Assembly (NCBI GenBank): GCA_031771865.1
Contig: JASISA010000009.1
Coordinates: 682,001 to 746,000, forward strand
Origin: Nothophaeocryptopus gaeumannii
Taxonomy: Eukaryota > Ascomycota > Dothideomycetes > Mycosphaerellales > Mycosphaerellaceae
Length of the DNA: 64,000 nt
Direction of reading: 5' to 3'
Shown: positions 55,869 to 64,000 of the stretch, one piece after another
Layout: the number at the start of each line of letters is the position of its first letter
Position numbering within the stretch: position 1 is the first letter of the stretch
Program-made: the position numbers and the translations under genes
The notes under the pieces: generated by a model
What the model was told of the DNA's origin: nothing
The model's database searches: none
What the model saw: the letters and a program-made list of their open reading frames with translations, nothing else

Positions 55869-58800
55869 TTACAAGAAGTAGCTGAAGCCAACGGCGAGGC
55901 AGACGGCGACCACCAAGCACGGAATCAACATGTTCTCCCCACCAGCATCAAGCACGAAAGTTTTGGCTGCTGAGCCCATGTGCGAAGTGGTAGAAGCTGG
56001 CAACTCAGTAGCGCTGCTGCTCGTCATCTCGGCTGTGGTGATCAGCTCCGATGGGTTGACAGTGGTTGTGCTGGTCACTGTGAACTTGGTGGTTGGCAGA
56101 GCAGTTGATGTGATGTTGAGATTGGTAGCCGAATAAGCGGTCATCGGTGGCATGCTGCTTGGGTCCAGCGTGTAGTTGGCAGTCTGGCAGTCAGAAGTAT
56201 TCTTGACGTCGCAGAGGGCGATGATCTGAGAGGCGTAGGCGTTGGTCTGCGTAGTGTAATTGACGCCTGGCTTGCTGGTCCATGCTGGGAAGGTGTAGGC
56301 GGAGGCGTTGAGGGTGACCAGGTCGACGCTGGAGGTGGTCAAGGTTCCGTTCGAGGCGGGAACTGTACCGTTGCTGGTTGGCTGGGCCTGCACTCGCTGC
56401 TCAACTGACTGGTCCGAGGTGATAGCAGTGCTAGCGGGAGCCGTGCCATTGACAGTGACAGTTGTGATTGGGATGGACTGCAACAACTTTAGCCTAACCT
56501 CTTCAAGACTTCTTCAGAATGTGAATGCTTACCTCAGTCTCCGTGACAATCACAGCACCTTGTGGAAGGCTGGTCATCGAAGTTGGCTCCTCACGCTTGC
56601 AAAGTTGGCTGTCGCAAAGGCCCCAATACTCAGTGTAAGTTGTCGTGTAGCCGGTGTATGTGGCCGTGGTGCTGGACTCTAGGCACGTGATAGTGCCGTT
56701 GGCATAAGTCTGGGTCACGGTGGTCTTCGGTCCGTAGCAGCCCGACTCCATTTGGCATGGGTTGGAATCCTCGTCCTCACGGGCAACAACCGCTCCCGTC
56801 TCGAAATCTGGGATTGACGTGGTAGTCGACGATGTAAAGAAAGTGCACCAAGTACAGTCTGGTGAAGCGTACGGAGTGGTAGGGCTCGGGGTGTAGTCGG
56901 TCGTGAAGGTGGTACCGTGGCCAGAGACGAAGCTGGTGATGGTGTACTCAGTCTTGCTCGACGACCCAGAGATCGTGGCGAGCGTGACGAGCGTGACGAC
57001 CGAAGTTCTGGAAGGACGAGGATAGTAGGTGATGACGGTGATGACGGTGGTGCTCAAGCTCTGCTCCTGACGCTTGGCGGCTGCAGCTGAAGAAACTGCA
57101 GCGGCGGCGGACGATGGAGTGACTGGGTTGTCGAGATAGGTCATCATGACTGGGCCGAGGGTGTAAGTCTCATCTGGATCGTCGGTAATGGTGACGGCCA
57201 GAATGTCAAGGGTGACGGTTGTCGAGATGTAGTTCAGCGGAATTGGCATGTCTGGACCGTTCGAGGCCACGACGTCAGCTCCGTTGGACGCGGCACTGGT
57301 AGCCTCCTGGCGCTTGTCAGGTCCACCTTCGCGGGTGACTGAGTGCGTGGAGACCTTTGGGACGAAGGCGGAGGCGGACGCTGTAAAAGAAATGTCAGTG
57401 CTTAGTCTCGCCGCTGATCCTAATTGTGTGCCGTGGAGAGTCCCTGTCTTGTTCTGGTAGATTCCGGACGCGGTCGGTCGAGAAGTGAGAGGGCGGTCGG
57501 AGGATGAAGTGCTTGACGAGCCTGAGCCATCGGACTGTGCAATGTCGCTGACTGGAGATTCGATGTGGAAGGTCATCTTGCGGCAGTCTTTGCAGACCTC
57601 TTCGTTGTAGTAACGAGTTGGGCTGTCTTCATTCTTGCACGTGCAAGCAAAGAATGCAGTCTTCGTCGTGCCTATGGCCAACGTTTGGTCATCGCAGATG
57701 GACCAATGGACTCTCGCTTGTGCTTCGTCGGCACTGATGTTGGCGAATTGGAGTTGATGGTCGTCAGCAAAGACAGCGTATTGGCCTTGCGTGCTGTACA
57801 GAAGTCCAGGCTTCAGCAGTCTGAAGTTGCCACCTAGTCCAGAGGGCAACGCCGTCTTGACTGTGGAGTTTCCTGCATCTGACTGCGCGGGCCGAAGGCT
57901 AAAGAGTCGCTCGTGGCTATCTGTGCAGTCTGTTTCTGACGGAGAGCTTGGGTGATCGGAACCTGTCTTCGACGCCGTAGCTGTGGCAGAGGAGGTCTGA
58001 GATGCAGCAGAGGTCGTCGGGGTATTCAGCTGCACAGGCTTCTGAGCATCCGGGATGGCATCAGAGGCCGCCTCGTTCCTATACAACCAGAGAGTGACAG
58101 GACGACATTGCGCCCCAATGCTCACGGAATAGATGTTAGAAAAGGGGCCTGAATTGCAGGCCCAGAATGTAGTGTTGGAGCCGAGGGCAAGTTGGAAGGG
58201 TGACCCAGAGCTTGAGCAGGCGTTCCACCCAGCAGTGTAAATCGTCCCTGCCTGAGGAGGTCCGTCGAATTGGATCTGATAATTTGCAACAACGTCGCCA
58301 AGACGTGCGAATTGGTCGATCAATGTGCCGTTGATGAGTGAAATGAGTCCATACAGGTTGGAAGCTCCCTCGGAAACCGCCGCAATCTTCTGCGATGCAA
58401 TTGTGTCCTGGGTGGCAAGGGTGTAGATGCCATCCAGTGTGTTCTTACAATCTTGAAGTGCAGGAGTCCCGGTCGGTGCCATGAACGGATAGACGTCGGA
58501 AGGCCAATCGGTGGTTGTCGAAACTCTATAAGCGTAAAGAGATGTTGGGTTGCGTACGCCAGAGACAGCCACAGTGACTGAAGCCTGAGCGGCAGTCCGC
58601 TTGTCGAGAGGAAGATCGCTCTCCTGCGGAAGCTCAGTTTTTCAGGAAACTGGGTTATAATCGATGGCTTGTGAGATGATGGGTGCTGGGTTGCCGTCAC
58701 GTCTGGAGTCGACGTCTCAACCGGGAACATTTCCGCTGGTGGAGCGGAGCCCGAGAAAGGACACTCAATGAAGCCGTTTGTGGAGTAGACTGCGCAGCCA

Positions 58801-59498
58801 TACCAAAGCTCAGCGGCCACGCCGCTCGGAAGTGCGGGCGCGTAATTTTGAGTGAGAGTAGCCGCGGTGACGACAGTGACTGGTTGTACGCTCTTGTAGC
58901 CAACAGTCTTGACGCTGATGACCGTGACCTCTGAGACGAAAGTCGTCTTGGGAAGCACGCGCTGAGTGACCGTGGCCTCTGGATTGACGACAGTGACATA
59001 ATCGCCATCGAAGTGGTAGCCAGAGCTGGTAGTGTCGAGGGACTCGGACGGCTCAAGGGTTTCAGCTGGCGGATCGAAGCTGTGCTGAGCTTCGGGATTG
59101 CTGCCAGCCGTGACGGTGAACAAGACCGTCTGAGTAATGACGACCATTGGAGCGTCGGTGGAAGGCGCTGGTGAGACGTCGCTCTCTTCCTGAACGCCGC
59201 GAGGAATCACATCCTCACAAGCGCAGCGGATGCCCGTCGGACATCGGCCTTCGCACAATGGCACCGACGTAGTTGACGCGTGCCAGCCCTCAATATCCTT
59301 CCCCAAAGTGCGTGTTGCGATTCCCGAAATTACGAGATTCGTGCTCGCCCCGCCGCCGCCGACGCCGCCGTAGTGATTGTGCTGTGAGCTCTTACCTGCA
59401 GTAGTGTTTTCTCCTCCGCCAAAAATGGCCGCGCCCGCCACGCCAGAGGTGGCACCGGCGATGATGGCAGCCGAAGCCGCTGTGTTTGCGAAGCGCAT
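55869..59498 (-). CDS. Large Ser/Thr-rich cell-surface protein, three exons
   Basis: Exons 58701-59498, 56533-58623 and 55869-56477, all phase 0; 1165 residues. Exon 1 starts MRFANTAASAAIIAGATSGVAG, a good signal peptide, then a Gly/His-rich stretch and Thr/Val-rich VTVVTAATLT-type repeats. Exon 2 opens with ESDLPLDKRTAAQASV, where Lys-Arg suits a Kex2-type cut. It continues with Cys-rich surface modules (for example GWNACSSSGSPFQLALGSN), long TTTVTV/TTVITVITYYP repeats and Ala runs. Exon 3 ends in ENMLIPCLVVAVCLAVGFSYFL, a hydrophobic anchor (GPI or TM). Many NxS/T sites. The first donor (GTGACG) is weak, so that junction is the least sure. A cell-wall or adhesin-type protein; function unknown. 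Confidence 0.75.
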
Positions 59499-60272
59499 TT
59501 TGCTGATCTCGAGTGAGCGCAAGACCTGAGTGGAAGGTGACTGATGTCTAAACGAATGAAGAAGTTAGCGGCGCGCCTCAAAGCAAACGCCGGTGTGCAG
59601 AGCGAGTGACGAAGTAAGGGGATGTTGGATGTGTTGTGGGTGAAGAAGAGGGTTGTCGATGCGAGTGTTTTGTGGTTGTCGTGTTGTTTGTTTTGAAAGT
59701 CGAAATGGCGGAATAAGTAGTGCGGCAAGCAGGTGAAGCACATGCAGACTTGGCAACGGTAAAAACTCACCTCCGCTCGTAAAGGCAGGCACTCACGGCG
59801 GCTTTTCTCCGCGTCTAATTGAGCAATGAACGGCAGGCGGTGTTCCTCGAGCAGCGTCCAGGACTTTGAGACTGTCTGGTGTATGCGTCGAATGCTGCGT
59901 TGTACTTGTGAGGGTGTCGATCAAGCAACAGCAGCAGCAGCTCAATGGATCGCGAGCAGTCCCTCTCCGCGAGGCGTGGTGAAGCAGCTAGCGTAGATGC
60001 GTGGTGAGCGCTAATTGCATCGTCGAAGTCAGTGCTGGCAGGGGTAGAGGCTCAAGGATGTTCGAGAAGGGGGATTGCGTGGTTGATGATGCTACGGAAG
60101 CTCCCTCGCCCGTGAGCAGAGCACAGCAGCGCATGTGATTCTTGGAAAGTGAATCACGCAAGATGGACGAGTACTTACACATGCAATCTGCAACCGCCAG
60201 CTAGTCCTACGACATCGAGGATCTGGCAGCAGACTGCAGGTACATAAGCACACACCGTCCAAGAGTAGCGGC
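59499..60272. other. Intergenic / leader region
   Basis: 774 bases upstream of the large surface-protein gene, with no believable gene; its left part should be the promoter and leader of that gene. A GCAGCAGCAGCAG run lies near 59.93 kb. Confidence 0.4.
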
Positions 60273-61089
60273 TCAGTCTCGATACAGTGCTTCCAAGTGG
60301 CCCACCATTTTTCTTCTCAGTTCTAAAAGCTCGCTCTCAGATACCCGCACACTCCACTTCGGATGGCCTTCAGCGGGCTGCTCTTTCGAAAGGTCACGGC
60401 CTTCCGGCACAACCAGAGTCGGATCGGTTCCAAAGAATGGTACACCAAGAGTCTTCAACTCAACAGTCATGGCTTGGTCCATGGCTACCTGGGCAGAGTA
60501 AATTTTCCGGTCAAAATCCGCCAGCTCCTTCGCCTTGTCAATCTCGGGCTTCTCGATCGCAGGCGGTCCCTCGTAGAAACTAGTGTTGAGCGACTTCAGG
60601 ATAGCCTTCGCCTTCGCCTCAGAAGCTGTACGGTTGGTCTGAGTCTGCTTGAGATTCTGTCTCTCCGTGTACCAGCGCATCTCATGGGCCCTTTGGTCTT
60701 GCATCATCTGGAGCTGGTGTCAATGGGTTCTCTCTGTCAATGGACCATGCGCATCATATTCTTACCCTCTTGATACTGGCCGCAAATTGAGCGTTTTGAG
60801 CAGCGATCTTGGTAACGCAACGCAGACCTTCGGCCCATATTGTGATTGTGGCAGGATCAATCATTGGCTTTGGAGACGCCGCAGCAGAACGACCTTGAGG
60901 CCGCAGTCGAGGATCGTTGACCTTATCTCCCGGTCCATTTCGAGACACTGCGCTTTGTACTGGAGTGGCATCCTGGGAGACTTCAGGAGTATTTGGTTCT
61001 GTAGGCACTCCCGGAGCAGAGTACTGGGCGAGAGTTGCTAGAATAGCGGCCAAACCTGGCGTCTGACTTGAGCCTTCTCCTGCGGCCAT
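60273..61089 (-). CDS. DUF2458-like conserved fungal protein, two exons
   Basis: Exons 60766-61089 and 60273-60713 (intron GTAAGA...CCAG); 254 residues. The start is MAAGEGSSQTPGLAAILATL; the middle has TIWAEGLRCVTKIAAQN and a charged helix (HEMRWYTERQNLKQTQ); the end, FDRKIYSAQVAMDQAMTVEL followed by KTLGVPFFGT, is the signature I know from the DUF2458 family. Members are soluble, helical and of unknown function, possibly nuclear. It is divergent from the single-TM gene, with 291 bases between starts. Confidence 0.8.
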
Positions 61090-61380
61090 CTCACCACAAG
61101 CACCTGCACAGCAAGCTTTCTATATCGGTTTGGACGTGTACTGCTAGCTGTGATTGTGGACTGTTTGTCGGCGAGAAGAGCGATGGGAGAAGGAGGCCAG
61201 GCGTCGACGTGAAGACGGAGATCGGCGTCGTGAATGTCTTGGCACCGGATCGGCAGACCTTCATCATGGACTTCGAGAAAAGTCACCAGGAGAGACCGCC
61301 CAACTCCAATGCATCGAACACACCGATCACTTATTGAATCCAACTTTGCTACGCCGCGATCATCTAGAAGAGTAGCCAAA

Positions 61381-62223
61381 ATGTCGCGATCACCGTCAGA
61401 CGCCACACGCTTCACCTCGACAGGACCCTACGCCTCTACCAAACCGAGCATTGGAGCGACCAGCTTCACTGCCAATCCCAATACTGCACCTCCGTACGGC
61501 GCCGCGGCGACTACATCAGGGACACAAATCAACTTCGGTTTAGCGCCTGCGAACGAGACTCCACAGCAAAAGATTGCACGACTACGAGCGGCGGCAGCAT
61601 TAGCCAAGCGAGGAAAAGAAACTGGATTTGACAAGACCGTGCGGATAGGGCGGATATGGGCAGACAGAGCGCATCGAGTTACGGCAATGAGCCTGATCGG
61701 CTTAACCGTCCTCAGCGGAGCGGTTGCGACAGCAGGCATTACAGATATGCTTTTGCATAATAGAAGACGACGAAATGAATGGCTTGCGCAGAAGCAAGCG
61801 GAGACCGCGCGGGACTTGGCATTCGCAAAGGAGGCACAAGCAACAGGCACTGCCAGCGAGGATCAGATTCTCCTAATCAATCGGGAGGTGGCAGCGCAGG
61901 CGGCAGCTGAGGAGAAGAAGAACAGGCCTGGCATGTTCAAGAGGGCATCGAACTATCTCTTCTCGGGTCTATCGAAAGAGGAGCAGAAAGGAGGTCGCTT
62001 AGGAGCTGCAGCGGCTGCGACTGAGTCGACAACAAGATCAATAGCAGAAGAAAGCAAGCAAGTTCTGGAAGAGGTTGAAAACAAAGTGGATTCGCATCGC
62101 AGGCAGGGCGAATTGGTGGAGGAGATAATAAGTGGCGGACCACTGGACCAGCATGCGCGGCTAGCAATTGATTCAGCAGCGAATACAACGCGCAGTTGGA
62201 CCAGCTGGATAACGGGACGGTAA
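61381..62223 (+). CDS. Conserved single-TM protein, probably mitochondrial
   Basis: Intronless, 280 residues from the Met at 61381 (a longer frame begins at 61234 but its extra part is poor). A Ser/Thr/Ala-rich N-terminus with few acids suits a mitochondrial presequence. It then has TPQQKIARLRAAAALAKRGK, FDKTVRIGRIWADRAHRVTA and a transmembrane helix (MSLIGLTVLSGAVATAGI), followed by LLHNRRRRNEWLAQKQAE and a long helical tail. The helix-basic-cap arrangement suggests one inner-membrane crossing. I recall such proteins being conserved in filamentous fungi, function unknown. Confidence 0.72.
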   Translation: MSRSPSDATRFTSTGPYASTKPSIGATSFTANPNTAPPYGAAATTSGTQINFGLAPANETPQQKIARLRAAAALAKRGKETGFDKTVRIGRIWADRAHRVTAMSLIGLTVLSGAVATAGITDMLLHNRRRRNEWLAQKQAETARDLAFAKEAQATGTASEDQILLINREVAAQAAAEEKKNRPGMFKRASNYLFSGLSKEEQKGGRLGAAAAATESTTRSIAEESKQVLEEVENKVDSHRRQGELVEEIISGGPLDQHARLAIDSAANTTRSWTSWITGR

Positions 62224-62375
62224 CGGCATGTGCAGCATGTACAAAATTTGTGACTAATAGACCAGCATCGCACTGCAAGCGAAACTACTCTGTATCAACA
62301 CTTAGCCAGCCGGTCTCGCGACCTGTCTTTTATTATCCTCCCGATGGGGCCCTCACATTGACTAACGCTCACGAA

Positions 62376-64000
62376 TCACACTTTCGACCTCCAATGCAGG
62401 AGCAACGCCAAATTAAGGCTACAGGCCCAATTCTCATAGCGAGATAGCACTTCTGCCCCCAGCCGTAGGACCATCCTCCCAGTGCTGTCCGCCGAGGGTC
62501 GAAAAGAAGCGTCTAGGAGCCTCGAGATTGATTCCTGGCTGTCGACTTGCAGATTCTCGACGACTGTCTTGTACAGAGCGGCTTTTTGCTCACGATCGGC
62601 AGTGGCCGAGCAAGCATAAACGAACACATGCGCTAGGAAGACCAAAATGCTGCTGTATGGGGTTGTGGAGGCATTGGCCCAGGCAGCACGGGCTCGAATT
62701 TCCCTCTCGACTTCTTCCACCAGCCCTGGCAGCGGCTGATAGAAACGTTGCAACGTTGCAAATGTCTCGCACAGCGCTTGACCTAAGGACCGAGACATCC
62801 GGCTTTCTGCTCATCCAACCTGTGAAGCGGGACCTAGCAGACGCAATGCCCTGCAGCCCGGATTTGCCAAGGATGTCTTGAAGATCACATATGGGAACCC
62901 GCAGCTGTAGCTGACAAAGACGGGAGATATTCTCACTGGGAGCTGAGAAGACGCTATTCAAGCCCGCACCCGTGGTCGAGCTGTAGTGGCTGCGCCAAAG
63001 CGAAAGAGCTGACCATAAACCCTGCATCTCCGCGTCTACCTCAACTTTTGAATCATTCGCTTGTCCAAAACCCATCGAACTTAGTCTTCGCAACATCTGT
63101 CGCCGGTCTTGGTACGCCAGAATCTCCAGGCTGATACTCAGCAAGGTCAGCAACGCACTCCATCTATTGAGGCCAGGTATTGGACGGTAGTCGGACGTGC
63201 TGATAATAAATGGTGCAACGACAATGGCGAATGATCTGGTTGGTGGTTCCATCGCTCGGCCGACTAGTGACCGCCATTGCAAAGCGGAAGACGCCTGCCA
63301 ATACTCATCATCGCAAGGGCAGTTCCATCCTTGAACTTCAGCAAGAGTCATTGCTGGACTCATGTTAGCCAGAGAAGCATAGCCGGAATCCAGCATATAC
63401 ACAGTCCACAGAAGCCGCGTCTCGGACTCTCTTTGCACCCACGCCCGCCAGTGAGCATCGATCTCGCCACTAGACTTCTCGACACTTTCATCATGCTGTT
63501 GAGCGCCGCCGACAAATCGCCTCATCCACGCAACCAAACTTCCGCGAAGTCCTTCTGCGAGCTCGAAAGCGCGCTTATTACCGCACCAGAGGCCTGAATA
63601 ACAAATGAGACCTGCGGCGTAGATAGTCGTGGACGAGCGTAATATGGAATTGTCGAGTTCAACACGAAGTTGCAGGCGAGATCTAGCCCATTCTTGCAGC
63701 AAGATTGCAAACCGGCGAGAGCTCTTCCTATTGGTGTACACGGCTCCGATGGATACCATGATTTCCAGAAAATAGTCAGGCATTTCATTGATGTTCCGCA
63801 TCGTGGGCAAATGCAATACGGGAGCTTGCGGCAGGAAGCACTCTGCGAATCCCGTCATCAAGACGTTGACAACCTCGAGGTCGGGGAAGGCGGGCACTGG
63901 TCGAATTAACGTCTTGCCATCGATTACGATCTCTTTCGACAACACGACAGCTAGTTCCTCGCATGTGGCTGGACTCAGCTGGAAAGATGGGTCAATCGAT
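62376..64000 (-). CDS. Fungal-specific transcription factor, partial (5' end outside window)
   Basis: The frame is open at the right edge and continues beyond it (PSFQLSPATCEELAVVL before the Met at 63945), so the N-terminal DNA-binding part is missing from this window. Present: FAECFLPQAPVLHLPTMR, WTVYMLDSGYASLANMSPAM and other marks of the fungal_trans domain (PF04082 type). At about 62800 the frame changes. It is explained either by a 37-base intron (GTTGGA...CTTAG, which gives FTGQALCETFATLQRF in phase) or by a one-base frameshift. The tail then runs to a stop at 62376. Nuclear regulator; target unknown. Confidence 0.75.

Noticed and set aside
59565..60182. Short minus-strand frames between the surface-protein gene and the DUF2458-like gene
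   Set aside because: Each under 80 codons, no conserved content, in the expected leader/promoter of the surface-protein gene.
1..64000. tRNA genes, CRISPR arrays, bacterial-type operons
   Set aside because: No cloverleaf with matching A and B boxes, no spaced direct-repeat array and no ribosome-binding-site-spaced gene runs were seen by eye. A tRNA scan would be needed to exclude tRNAs firmly.

Overview
This window looks like nuclear DNA of a filamentous ascomycete (Pezizomycotina, most likely a dothideomycete; the class is inference). The signs are short GT-AG introns of about 40-110 bases, two complete and one partial Zn2Cys6-type or fungal-type regulator genes, a HET-domain gene, cell-surface Ser/Thr-rich proteins, a profilin with very small 5' exons, and a block of DNA mutated in the style of repeat-induced point mutation (RIP: few CpA/TpG, many TpA). 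There are no bacterial operons, rRNA genes or CRISPR arrays, and I found no tRNA gene by eye.

Left part (1-10 kb): a Zn2Cys6 regulator (minus), a small secreted four-cysteine protein with a TATA box, a TACC/Slk19-like coiled-coil spindle protein (minus), and an intact Baeyer-Villiger-type flavin monooxygenase with two microexons and a GC-AG intron. From about 10.6 to 15.05 kb lies a RIP-degraded transposon block. It includes a recognisable minus-strand Tc1/mariner DDE transposase relic and is interrupted by two clean, un-mutated solo LTRs, each with TG...CA ends and a 5-bp target-site duplication.

Middle part (15-34.5 kb): what looks like one catabolic or specialised-metabolism locus, half of it dead. 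A nirA/nit-4-like Zn2Cys6 regulator is followed by relics of a second flavin monooxygenase, a short-chain dehydrogenase, an aldehyde dehydrogenase (catalytic Cys replaced) and a cytochrome P450 (middle third deleted). It then continues with apparently intact genes: a 4-coumarate-CoA-ligase-like acyl-CoA ligase, a short-chain dehydrogenase, a PRISE-type enone reductase, an EthD-like dimeric alpha/beta-barrel protein and a zinc alcohol dehydrogenase. A damaged or incompletely resolved second EthD-like gene follows. No PKS or NRPS is present.

Right part (34.5-64 kb): a membrane-anchored arylsulfotransferase-like protein, several more relics (a mid2-like membrane protein, a HET protein, a GH105 fragment, an FAD-dependent oxidoreductase), and conserved genes: profilin, a YAT-type amino-acid permease, two large Ser/Thr-rich surface proteins, a Nop8-like nucleolar RRM protein, a small Cys-rich membrane protein, a DUF2458-like protein, and a small single-TM, probably mitochondrial, protein. 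At the right edge is the C-terminal part of another fungal-specific transcription factor that runs out of the window. Exon coordinates are my own manual splice reconstructions, checked for phase unless stated otherwise.
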